Positions 20,545 through 31,600 of a stretch of DNA of 64,000 bases are shown piece after piece. The stretch's first letter is position 1, and each line of letters opens with the position of its first letter. The notes below the pieces were generated by a model. It saw only the letters and a program-made list of their open reading frames with translations. It made no database searches and had not been told where the DNA came from. Position numbers and translations under genes: made by a program. Source of the DNA: Gari tellinella (taxonomy: Eukaryota > Mollusca > Bivalvia > Cardiida > Psammobiidae); contig OV277861.1 in the NCBI GenBank assembly GCA_922989275.2, positions 53,731,623-53,795,622 of the forward strand, written 5' to 3'.

Positions 20545-20980
20545 AGAAACTGTACATTTGGTTTGATGTGCATTTGTTATATTGATAAGTACAGGCCATA
20601 GACACAGTTGGTATCAAAATGTGCCAATGCCGACTTGCAATGTTTTGTTATTGTCGTTTGGCCATCGACCAATCTTATTGCACAACCGTGAAGCCCAGAG
20701 CTTTGCATTTTGATATGTTGCATTGCATAGTAGACCTCGAACAAAATTGTTAAAATTATGCACTGGATCCCTATGGATCACAGTTTTACATAGAGCTATA
20801 AAATCATTACAAGTCATACCATCGTCATTAAATTCAAATTATAATCTGCAAATTATCAAATCACAATTCAAATACACCATCGTGTAGCTAATACATTGTT
20901 GCAAATTTCAATACTACATGTGTTTGTGGTTTGTGCTTATAAGTATAACAAAAGAACCACAAACCAAATGTACAGTTTCT
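20545..20980. mobile_element. Candidate element bounded by 21-bp inverted repeats
   Basis: The 21 bases at 20545-20565 (AGAAACTGTACATTTGGTTT plus G) are the exact complement of 20960-20980. A 67-codon minus-strand frame inside (20614-20817) has no recognised product. No target duplication was identified. Confidence 0.5.
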
Positions 20981-21107
20981 TTATCGTGTTATTTATGTTC
21001 GTTGGCAAAAAGACAGACACAGTCATGTGATAAACCAGATTGGCCTTGTCGTTACATCATCAACACGTCTTTCCAAACTGCTATATAGTCTGTTCTTATT
21101 GACCTGT

Positions 21108-21358
21108 TAACCCTTTACCTGATAGCCTATTTCTAGTATTGAAGATAGATGACCACTTAAAGCAGGTTGAAAGTAAAGCAGAATGCGCCTTAGGGCGCAT
21201 TCTGCTTTACTTTCAACCTTCTTTAAGCTTCCATGTGCTAGAATATATAAAATTTAAGCTATAATATTTATTCACAACTGATTAAATTGGAACTACTTTC
21301 TTCAGCGGAGGAATAAATTAAATGCGCTAAAAGTCGCTTCTATGGGGGAAAGGGTTAA
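21108..21358 (+). mobile_element. MITE family E, full copy
   Basis: TTAACCCTTTACCTGATAGC to GGGGGAAAGGGTTAA. The core 2 hairpin has arm AAAGCAGGTTGAAAGTAAAG, apex GCGCCTTAGGGCGC and the complementary arm. CAGCGGAGGAATAAATTAAA is a conserved internal block. Confidence 0.85.
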
Positions 21359-21914
21359 TCATTCTCACATTCGGACAATTAGTGGGTACAAGAATGGACT
21401 GTCATCTAGAGGCCTTGGCATGATCTAAACTGCCAGACAACAATATGAAGCATCTTAGGATAGGCCTATTGGTGGTTTTTGGTGATAGAAACATTCGACT
21501 ATCATTGAATGAAGAATCATGTCAAAACACACGTCACATTTGACGCTACAAAAAAGGTAGTTTACAAGATTGGGAATGTGCTTTATAAAAAGACATGAAA
21601 CAGTATCCTATGTTCCCAGAGTACTCTAGACAAGGTTTCGTATCGTCGAGGGGGGGGGGGGGGGGGGGGGGTCATATAATGACGTCATGCTAATGACGTC
21701 ATGACATTGGAAAAAACAAACAATGTTACCGTGACATTAAATAAACATTAATCTCTTAGATTTCATGGCTGAATGCATGCAACAAAAATGTGACGTGTGC
21801 TTTGACATAATTTCCTTTGAAAAAGGCCCTTACAGGTCGAACTATTAGAAAAGAGCAGTTTTATAAATTCATATTATTTCCATTTCCTATCTGGAGTATA
21901 GTTATATTTATGTC
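21359..21914. repeat. Poly(G) run of 22 at 21650-21671; otherwise empty
   Basis: A pure run of 22 G is followed by two TGACGTCA-type words. No gene seen. The run length is prone to assembly error. Confidence 0.9.
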
Positions 21915-22140
21915 TTAACCCATTTGTGCCCACGATCCCATATATTAGACATAAGTTAACAGTGTAGACTCTGATCATACGCCGCATTATGCGGCGTCTG
22001 ATCAGAGTCGACACTGTTTGCTGATAGGAATTTCAATATAAAACAAAATGAAAATGAAAATTTTGACCAGGCATCCCTTTGATAAAAATAGACTAATCCT
22101 ATATAAAACGTGGAAGAATCCACTGGGAGCAAATGGGCTA
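21915..22140 (+). mobile_element. MITE family A, full copy
   Basis: TTAACCCATTTGTGCCCAC to CACTGGGAGCAAATGGG. The core 1 hairpin has apex GCCGCATTATGCGGC. Confidence 0.88.
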
Positions 22141-22386
22141 ATAACAGTTTGCAGGCAAAAGTTTCAAGAGATAATACGGCAGGATAATTTAAAGCAGAAC
22201 CATTTTAACTATGTTCTTTTTATTTCAGCCTTATAACCCTGTAACGCGACGTCGGATCAGGATCCAAACTGTTTGGTATTCATATCAGTATTTCTTCTAT
22301 GCAAATTCTAAATAATAATGCATCAAATTGTAAACGACTTATTTTAGCCGACGATAATATGTCGGCAAAATGGTTCAATCAGATGG

Positions 22387-22760
22387 TTAACCCCTTCACT
22401 GCCATTACGTCATCAATTTTAAGCAATTGTCTTCTGCTCTTTGATTTCTAAAATTCAATGATTAGGTTTTATGAGTTAAGAAATATTAAAATGTGTATCA
22501 AACAGTTTCAATTCTGATTAGACGCCGCGTAACGCGGCGTCTAATCAGGATTTAAACTGTTTGCAAATAACCGTTGTACTCGGGGTAAGGCAGTTGTTGT
22601 TGTTGTTGTTGGCGTACCTGTGCTTAACACTCACAGGACAGCTTGGAACAGACATTATTGTCTGTCAAGCTGGAGGATTACGTGCATAGCTGTTTTCAAT
22701 TACCTCGCCATATAGGCAGTCATGCTCCGTCTTCAGAGGGTAAGGCAGTGAAGGGGTTAA
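22387..22760 (+). mobile_element. MITE family G, full copy interrupted by a short retroposed insert
   Basis: TTAACCCCTTCACTGCC to GGCAGTGAAGGGGTTAA. The core 1 hairpin at about 22500-22562 (AAACAGTTTCAATTCTGATT, apex GCCGCGTAACGCGGC, complement) is well preserved. The last part is split by the insert at 22594-22737. Confidence 0.85.
22594..22737 (-). mobile_element. Short retroposed sequence with (CAA)n tail and 11-bp target duplication
   Basis: GGGTAAGGCAG occurs at 22583-22593 and again at 22738-22748, bracketing 144 bases. On the minus strand the insert ends in CAACAACAACAACAA, like a SINE or truncated LINE tail. Since family G ends cleanly resume afterwards, it inserted into the MITE. 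No known family recognised; it has an internal hairpin (CAGACATTATTGTCTG). Confidence 0.7.
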
Positions 22761-23112
22761 ACTTAGCGATGAATGGTTGAACCGAGAACAAGCAATTTTT
22801 GTAAGATTTTTAAAAAAACAAAACTTCTCAGATGTATAATTGTGTAACAGCCTACTATCATAGAAGCGAATAAATATGAATGCGTGAAATCAAACAAATA
22901 GATCACCAAGCCATGGCCTCATGATTTCATAAGTGGTACTACAAAACCGGTAGTCTGGCCTATTAAGATGAACCATAGTAACTGTGTGTCTCTATGGCAA
23001 TGGCGACAACCACGTGACCTCATACAGGACAATAACACGCGGAAGTTGACAAAATCAGGACTCTCATTGGTTATCAACAACGAGAGTGCAAACACTGTCA
23101 GTCTTGTAATAA
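22761..23112. other. No feature recognised
   Basis: No gene or repeat boundary seen. Confidence 0.4.
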
Positions 23113-23365
23113 TACAGTGGAGAAGTCGTTATTGATTCCCAAAAAACCGCGTTTACGCTTTTACTATTTTTTCCATTGCAAACCGTTTGGAGCTTGATCA
23201 GACGCCGGGTAACCCGGCGTCTGATCACGCTCCAAACCGTTTGCTTTTCAGGCTGTAATGAATCGTGAGCAATTTAACTAAGTTGGAATGAGCTGCGTTT
23301 AATTGTCTTGCATTTGCATTTCGGTTGCGGTTAAGCGGAAAAGAATACCGTCTTCCCCACTGCAA
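23113..23365 (+). mobile_element. MITE family B, diverged copy
   Basis: TACAGTGGAGAAGTCGTTAT to CGTCTTCCCCACTGCA. The core 1 hairpin has changed arms (CGTTTGGAGCTTGATCAGAC and ATCACGCTCCAAACCG). Confidence 0.75.
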
Positions 23366-24841
23366 GTTATCACTCCGTGAAAGTGACTGCTTCATCCAGT
23401 ATAGAAATAATGCAAACAGCTCCGTTATCTTGCATTAGGGATACTTTATTGTTTATATACTATCGCTGCTTGCATTAGACCATACTAAGCAACAACACAT
23501 AGCAAAAACAATTCATGGGTATTCTGTTGAGTGATCGTTCTATTCAAGCTAAACTGTAGACCAAAACATATCTTAAGGTACTTCGCATATGCGCGAAGTT
23601 TCCATACGATTGTTATGAAACTTTTTTTGAAGAATGATAATAGCCTAAGAAACAATGTGTGTAAATATAGGCAAAATTTATCGTGTGGTTTGTCTTTAAG
23701 GTCTTTTTTCTGACAAAAACCTAGAATTTTGATGATTTTATTTTTCTTAAAAATGAATAAAGCTAATGACTATAATTCTCACCCAATAAGTACATTGTAG
23801 TCCACAGCATTCATTACAAGAAAAGCTAAAAACGTTTTGAATAAAGGTGTTCAGAAAGATGTTATCAGCTATTTAAATTTTGCAAAATGCTAAAAAATTG
23901 AATTACAAAAAACTGACTCATTCAATGTATATTTGTTTTCATTTTATTCAAATATATGGTTGATGAACTAGTCAGTCTGAAAAAATTAGAAAATATTACA
24001 GTCAGGATTTGTTGTAATAACATATTTTCTTATTAAAATGTGGGATATTTGTTGTTTAGATACAGTTACCTACCTTAGAATTAAAACTTTGTCATTAAAA
24101 TGCATTATTATTTATTCATGGACTTGCATACAAGGTTTATTATATTGTTTTAACATAATTATAATGGGCAATATCGATCTTGAAAAGGTTAGCGTATTGA
24201 TAAGCTTCAATGTGTGGCTTTATAGTTCGATCAAATCGTTTACATGTATACCGATTTAATTGACTTGTAAGTCATTAAACTAAAACGTACAGGTAAGTGG
24301 ACATATACTTGGACCGTAAACATCACTAGTTCTAATCAACGAAGACTAAACATAACATGTCTCTTGATTACTGCGTTATGGATTGACAAGTCAATAAATC
24401 GGACACTAAAAAAATATTTGGATCGTATGACCTTTTGATTGCTAGTCAACCACTATACTAACTGCGCTATGAAGGATTATACTAATTCGTATCAACATTT
24501 CCTTTATATAAATTTTCTAGTATAAACACGTACGAAAACAGTCTGTGTCGTCAAGACGCATATCCGCTCGACGGCAAGACCGACTTCCGGTAGCCAAAGG
24601 CCTTAAGTGTGTGCATACGAATCTGTAAACAGATTAAGAACGGTTAGGGGTTCGTGTGAAAGTTTTATGTACAAGTATTGTGTGGTCAGTTTCTCTACCA
24701 CAAAGACACGTGAAAAAGCAACTTGTTTTACAAATATTATTTTTTATGAGTAAATGAAGAAAGTATCAAAATGTGGATGAACACATAACACTTTTTCAAA
24801 CAAAGCATTTTTCCGAAATCTGGGATCCATTTCAAAGAAAC
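23366..24841. other. No gene recognised in 1.5 kb
   Basis: AT-rich with several short open frames, none recognisable. A small palindrome ACTTCGCATATGCGCGAAGT lies at about 23580. Confidence 0.45.
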
Positions 24842-25046
24842 TAACCCTTGACATAATAGCCTATTACTAATTTTGAAGACAAGAACAATTAACAAAATGT
24901 TACTTTAAGCTATGATCTGCTATAGTGTCTATGAAACACTTATTACATGTATGTTGCATAGTTGTTACTATATATAATGGAACTATTTTTTCAGCGGACA
25001 AATGAATTATATGCCTAAACGGGCGTATTATGGAAAATAGGTTAAA
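24842..25046 (+). mobile_element. MITE family E copy lacking the core hairpin
   Basis: AACCCTTGACATAATAGCCT at the left, GAACTATTTTTTCAGCGGAC and a decayed right end. The AAAGCAG/CTGCTTT core is absent. Confidence 0.5.
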
Positions 25047-25167
25047 ATTCACGCCAGGAGATGTGTACATTGTATAAAAGGAGCCTTCCGATTCCCTTTT
25101 TTGCGTTACAGCCTTTACCCATTTCAATCAAATGTCTACTAAAGCGGGAATTTGCAAACAGTGTCTG

Positions 25168-25360
25168 CAGAGCACCAGATAAGGGTAGTTTTTCAAAAAC
25201 TAAAATCTTTATTTCTGAATTAAACCCTATGGTGTCACTACTCATTAGAATCGTCTCGAAGAGACGATTCTAATGAGTAGTAACACCATAGGATTTGGTG
25301 CTGAAAAGAGTGAGAGAATGTTGGATTTGTTGAAAAAACTACCTCTTATCTGGAGCCCTG
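25168..25360. mobile_element. MITE family H, full copy with 6-bp target duplication
   Basis: CAGAGCACCAGATAAGGGTA pairs with TACCTCTTATCTGGAGCCCTG. TGTCTG flanks both sides (25162-25167 and 25361-25366). The core 3 hairpin is GAATCGTCTCGAAGAGACGATTC, embedded in the longer ACTCATTAGAA/TTCTAATGAGTAG stem. Confidence 0.82.
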
Positions 25361-25805
25361 TGTCTGCACTGTTTGCTATTTCATATTGAAAATATCTACT
25401 GTATGGGAAATCTCTGAAGTGTCTTCATATCAACCTTCTATAATGTAATCTATCTATAGCTTAAGTATTTGATTAGTACACATGGAGAGTTCACTCTGCA
25501 ATATCCAGAGCATTATTGGGCTAAATCGAAAACGTTTTCCGTTTAGAAAAACAATGTTCTTCTTGCTGACGAATAGCATAACTACATGTACTGCTACTAT
25601 AACTACTATTAACGATTATTATTATGATTACTACTACTACTTCTACTACTACTGCTGCTTTAAGTATTCTTCTACTACTAATTCTACTTAGGCTTAATTT
25701 GATGAGACAAGTCCTTCTGAAGAGTACATTTACAAGTGGGAAAGATTTCAGCGATACACATAACATATTTAGAAACGTGAAGCCGTTTCTTCCGTAAACG
25801 TTTAC
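25361..25805. repeat. ACT/TAC trinucleotide tract (about 25575-25690)
   Basis: Impure runs of CTACTA, TTATTA and CTGCTG occur in an otherwise empty stretch; reading frames through it are low-complexity artefacts. Confidence 0.6.
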
Positions 25806-25807
25806 GT

Positions 25808-25986
25808 GTACCCCTTCACGGCAAAAACCCCATTACACCAAAATTGAACAACAGTTTGGATCCAGAACAGACACCGAGTATAACACCGAGTGTTTATTCT
25901 ATCATCATATCTTAAACCTAAATACTAGAAATAACTGCAAACGATATGTTTATAAGCAGACGATATAATGGCAGTAAAGGGGCTGA
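25808..25986 (+). mobile_element. MITE family G, decayed copy
   Basis: TACCCCTTCACGGC at the left and ATGGCAGTAAAGGGGCT at the right, with half a core 1 hairpin (AACAGTTTGGATCCAGAAC). Confidence 0.6.
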
Positions 25987-26109
25987 AGTGGTTACTTTAA
26001 CAGATATAGTCGCACGTTCCAACTAATCGGGTCATCTAAGGATCCTGCAAAGAGACACGCTAGAAGGGTTCGTAAGTGACCTAAATTGGTAACTCCCTTA
26101 ATCAAGATA

Positions 26110-26359
26110 TACAGTGGAGAAAACGTTATTCTTTCCCAATAAACGCGTTTACGCTAAAACTATTATTTACAGTGCAAACAGTTTGGAGCCAGATCAGATG
26201 CCGGGTAACCCGGCGTCTGATCAGGCTCCAGACTGTTTGCCACCAAGGTAAACATGAAATATCAGAATTGTCCAACAGTTGTTCTTTTCTACGTTTTAGC
26301 GCTTTGCGTTTGCGTACGTTTGCGTTTAAACGGGAAAGAATAACAGATTCTCAACTGTA
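26110..26359 (+). mobile_element. MITE family B, full copy
   Basis: TACAGTGGAGAAAACGTTAT to AACAGATTCTCAACTGTA. The core 1 hairpin has apex GCCGGGTAACCCGGC. Confidence 0.9.
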
Positions 26360-26731
26360 CATATCAAGCAACATACACAGTTTAATATGCTATTATTTCC
26401 GAATATTTGATGCTGAGCTACATGTACATGTAAATAGTCACCTGTACATGCTCCAAACTGTTTGATAATCAGATTGAGAAAAAAAACGTGATCAATTAAA
26501 AAAAAATTATAATATTCTACATTTTCGTGTATTGCATTAATGTTTCGTTTGCGTTGACACGGGAAAGAATAACATATTCTCTACTGTATGCCCATTGCAC
26601 ACAGTATGGGACCAGATCAGACGTCGAGTAACTTGTCATCTGGCCTGACTTCAAAATGTTTTCAATGGATATACGTTGTTGGGTGGAAAACACATTTAGT
26701 AGACAGTGAGGAAGACATTATTTGATCCTAA

Positions 26732-26981
26732 TACAGTGGAGAATCTGTTATTCTTTCCCAATAAACGCGTTTACGCTAAAACTATTATTTGCAGTGCAAA
26801 CAGTTTGGAGCCAGATCAGACGCCGGGTAACCCGGTGTCTGATCAGGCTCCAAACTGTTTGCCACCAAGATAAACAAGAATTATCAGAATTGTCCAAAAG
26901 TTGTTCTTTTCTACGTTTTAGTGCTTTGCGTTTGCGTACGTTTGCGTTTAAACGGGAAAGAATAACAGATTATCCACTGTA
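26732..26981 (+). mobile_element. MITE family B, full copy
   Basis: TACAGTGGAGAATCTGTTAT to ACAGATTATCCACTGTA. The core 1 hairpin is perfect apart from one G-T position near the apex. Confidence 0.92.
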
Positions 26982-27062
26982 CATGCTTTTATGTCGAATA
27001 AAGTATGTCATTTGAAAGTTATTGAGCCATATCAAACTCCAAGTAACTATTTGCCTGATCAA

Positions 27063-27379
27063 CAGAGCTGCCATAAGTCACAGGTACTTGACACATGCAT
27101 CTAGATTTATTACAAAAAAAGTCTATTTAAAAAAAATCCCTTTTTTGTGGTAATAAATCTAGATGTATGTGTCAAGTAACTGTGCAATGAGTTGATCTTT
27201 AAAAATCATAAGATTTCCAAATTTTCTATTTTCGCAAGCGCGATTACTTAGAACAAGTTAGCAGTAAAGCAGAATGCGTCTTAACTCGAATTCTGCTTTA
27301 CTTTCAGCCTGCTTTAAGCTACCATCTGCTAGGAAAAAAGTACGAATAATTCGGAAAATCCGGAGACATTGAAGCCCTG
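27063..27379. mobile_element. MITE family F copy with nested palindrome and 6-bp target duplication
   Basis: CAGAGCTGCCATAAGT at the left, CATTGAAGCCCTG at the right. GATCAA is duplicated exactly (27057-27062 and 27380-27385). The core 2 hairpin (GTTAGCAGTAAAGCAGAATG... and its complement) is at about 27255-27318. A separate palindrome (about 27079-27186; arms CAGGTACTTGACACATGCAT and complement) interrupts the left part. Confidence 0.8.
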
Positions 27380-27385
27380 GATCAA

Positions 27386-28640
27386 ACTTCTTATTATCAT
27401 AGGTGGTTCTCACGTGTAGACATTTTTGTACCCTTATTCTATAGACTCTATATAGCATGTATATAACCAACTCGAAAGAACCACCTATGTTTATTATAGG
27501 ACTGACATACATGTATTTAAAACAAACATCAACACTTTCAAACAGCAGTCATTTTCAAGTGTGTTGCTTTGCACTATATTCTTTTCGTCTGTAAATCCGT
27601 AAGTATGACTTTTTACGTCCCTAGTAACATCTAGTTTAAGATAATAACTTCGCATAAAAGATTAACGGAAAGTAATACAGTTAAGATGGTTTTGCTTCCA
27701 ATTCGTGCCAAATGAGACACAAACGCATTGCAATAAAATGTAGAAATGTCAATTTTTAGAATTTAATTAGAGTGACAAATGTTTTGGAACCTGATCCGGA
27801 TTACTATTTGCTATGGGTATTTGTTTAAGCTTAAACGCGTTTTTGGACAGAATAACGTATTCTACACTGTAAGGGCGATAGAGGTCAAGGGGACAGACGA
27901 TAACACCAACACGGATGCATGGGGTTTTGTCAACAGCTGATTCACTTAAGATACACTTAATCTCGGCGAGTTCGCTCTTAAACACGCGCCAGACTTAAAA
28001 TTAGCAATTTCTTGTCGTCTGCGGCAATACTAAAATAGATGTCCATATGTACATAAGTACCCTATCTCTTTCCGGGTCAAATAGTTTTAATCGATATCAA
28101 ATGTCGGGTTACTAGGGGTCTCTGCTAGATCCAAACTGTTTGCAACAAGCATTAAGAGTCGACCATAGCGTGGTGCATGAACCATTACACGTTACGTGAC
28201 CCTAAATTAGGGTGGACGTTAACTGTAAACATATTAAGCGAAAATTAAAATACATTTGCAAAAATCCCACGCCGGGTACATGTTTCTCTGCATAACGTTC
28301 AGATTGCGAATTGAATGTCGGTCGTATAGATCTATGATTATTTGGTTAAAACTTAAAAGTATCTACAGTTACTGTTTAAATAATTCCCAATAGCACTGGG
28401 GGCCAACGAATAAAGCAGAAACCATAAGTCAAAACTACATGTAGGTTGAACATACTTGATTTTAATTGTGATACTGTTACAAACAGTTTAATTCCAGACG
28501 AATCGTTGAAAAACTTTAAAATATGGGACACCTTGTGTTAATTGTTGACAGAAAAATGCATATATATTCATTATTGATAACTTCTGTAAACGAAGAAATA
28601 ATTTACAACAAAATATGTTGTAGTTGATGATGGTTAAGTG
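27386..28640. other. No gene; core 1 traces only
   Basis: Decayed fragments of family B (AAACGCGTTTTTGGACAGAA, about 27835) and of a core 1 arm (GCTAGATCCAAACTGTTTGC, about 28125) are visible. Nothing else is recognised. Confidence 0.4.
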
Positions 28641-31600
28641 TTTTTTTTTTTTTTGTTTTTTTTTTCAGTTCAATATTTTATTGTCTCCGTGAATAGGTGT
28701 ATGTGGGTCGGAGATCCATCCCACTATACACCTTACAATACATAGTAAACATATAAATCTTCAAATATATTGAACATAATTTTTTGTGTGTATGTAAAAA
28801 GAAATGGAAAAGGAAAAAAAAATGGAAAAAAATAGTGTGCTGAAAGTAATATGAGAGATATGAAGACATGCCTCTATTTTATACTAGGATTGTTTCAAGT
28901 TTTGTTCTTTGGTATACATTGTAACTTATGCCAATAGCCTATACAATTTTCTAACTATTTCCCATTTTACTTCAAAGTCTTCTTCTGTATTATTTTGTAT
29001 TGCTATTAGACTATTAGAATCAATTTTGTGTTTCAAGTATCTTTTAAGAGAGTCGATACACATATTTTGATTGTATTGCCTTGCAGTATATATATATTGT
29101 TTTAGGTATAAATTTAATAAATTTAACTTTTTACAGTTCCCTCCAAATAGGATGGAAACTTCGTTTAATTGTATAGTTACATTGACATTATTTAGAATTC
29201 GTTCAACTAGTTTTAAAAAGTAGTTTGTTTTTTCGCAGTTATAGAATAGATGGGGAATTGTCTCTGGTAGTTTGTTACAAAAACTACAGAGATCATTTTC
29301 ACGTAACTTCAGAGTAAACAAGTATGTGTTAACTGGTAGTAGTCTATGTAGTATTCTTACTTGTAACCATTGTAAGTTACTGTCTCTTGTCGTTTGGAAA
29401 GGTAAGTTATAAAATAAACTCCATTGGCATTGTGTAAAAGTATAATGTGAGTTCCACTTTTCCTTGCTTGTAGGCTCAGCATTATTTAAATTAAGGATGT
29501 CATAGAAGACTCTACTACCAGATTTACTATTTAAGACTCGTTCAAAAAGGTGTGGTATAAATGGAAGGTGGACGTCATTTTCCGGTTCTGTGCTACTATA
29601 GGTGTTTACATATTTTGATACTACTTTTGTAACTCCAATGAAGAATAAACTGTTCACTTTGATGTTGTGCAATTGCTCAAATTCGTCTAAAGTAAGTATT
29701 TTATTATTTTTGTATAAGTCATTCGTATATCGTATTCCCTTTTCGTACCATGATTTTAAAAAGATAGATTTACCTCCAATTTGTATATGGGGGTTATAAA
29801 ATAGTGGACATTTTAGACAGTGTTCTTTATATTTAACCGGTAATGCCCTTAAATAGGAAGTATATGCTCTTAAAACGTCTTTCCAAAATATATTATTTGT
29901 TTTGTGTGATGCTGTTTCTGTATAATGCTGGCCGCTATTTATAAGCTTTTCAATATTTAAAAAGTGACTTGTTAATGTTGTCCAAGAGGCGTCTGTTTGA
30001 TATAGCCTTCGTATCCATGTACACTTTAAACCTTTAATAAAATTATGCGTGTTTATCATTCTAAGGCCACCTTCTTCATAGTCTTTAATAATTACGCTTT
30101 TTTTAATTTTTGCTGGCCCTTTCCAAAGGTAATTATAAAATAATTCATTTAAGGTTTTTAAAATGCTCTCATTTGGATCTGGTAATGCAATGAATAGATG
30201 GTTGAATAGAGGTAAAAAAAGAGTTTTTATCACTGTTATTTTTCCGATTGGAGTGATGAATCTTCTGTTCCAAAACTGTATCATTTGTTTAAGAGATTTT
30301 ACCTTTTCTTCATAGTTTAATTTAATCATTTTGTCTAAATCAACATGAAATTTAACACCAAGAAGCTTAAACTCTTGATTTCCCCACACTAGTTTGAACT
30401 TTGTCTTAATTGATTCTGAACTATACTTTTTTGAACCAAACCAAATTACATGTGTTTTATCGAAGTTTACATTTAGTCCCGAGAGGCTTGCGAAAGCACT
30501 TAGTTCATTCAGTGTTTGGTTGAGAGATATTGCTGACCCATCTAATATGATTGACGTGTCATCCGCGAACTGGGACAGTATATGTTTCGTGCCGTTTATA
30601 GTTAGGCCTTGTATATGCTTGTTTGCTTTCAACTTCTGGGTTAAAACTTCTGTACAGAGGATAAATATGTATGGCGATAGCGGGTCTCCCTGTCTACAGC
30701 CCCTTTCAATATTGAAAAAGTCAGACAAAAAACCATTTTGAATAACGCTTGACTTAATATCATTATAAAATACGGATATCCATTTTTTAAAAGATTCACC
30801 AAAACTAAAAAGATCTAAAACCTTTTGGATAAATTTCCAAGAAAGAGAGTCGAAAGCCTTCTCAAAGTCAATAAGTAGCAAAAGTCCAGGAATATCATTC
30901 TCCTCTGCATATTGCATAACATCGTATATGAGTCGTATGTTTTCTCCAATGTATCTGTTTTTCAAAAATCCAGTTTGTTCCACGCTTATGATAGTTGGTA
31001 GAATATTTTTAAGTCTATTTGCTATTGATCCAGATGCTATTTTGTAAACAGTATTAAGAAGAGTAATTGGTCGCCAGTTTTTAAGGAATTGACGAGGTTT
31101 ATTTTCTTTCGGTATGCATGTAATTATTCCTTGACGTTGACTTATTGAAAGTATACCCTTATCAAATGCAGAATTTATTGATCTAACAACAAGATAACCC
31201 AAGTCTTTCCAAAACATTTTAAAAAAGTTTGTAGTGAAACCATCACTACCTGGACTTTTGTCGTTTTTCATGTTTTTTAGAGTGTAACTAGCCTCTTGAT
31301 AAGTTATATGACCCTCTAGATTTTCGGCTTGATTTTTTGTGATTTTGTTCACATTAACATTTAATTCTGCATTGAAACTTTGATTAAAAATATCTTTATC
31401 GTGATTTGAGTATAGTCTCTTATAAAATTGTTGTGTTTCGACTAGAATTTCATTTTGGTTTGAAATAAGACTTCCGTTAGTTTTCTCTAATTTGTTTATT
31501 GTTTTGTTAATATAGTTATGTTTTTCTAGACCACAGAAGAATTTTGAAGGCTTTTCACCATGCTCTATCCATTTGGCTTTAGACCTGATTACATGACCTT

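Noticed and set aside
20614..20817. 67-codon frame inside the 21-bp inverted-repeat element
   Set aside because: Too short to be a transposase, and no motif recognised.
26172..26465. Repeated peptide with QIRRRVTRRLIRLQT, also at 13869, 14669, 16634, 26722, 51580 and 54478
   Set aside because: It is the translation of the family B hairpin and its flanks. Both strands are open because the DNA is palindromic, frames end at element borders and there is no codon-like conservation. Not a protein.
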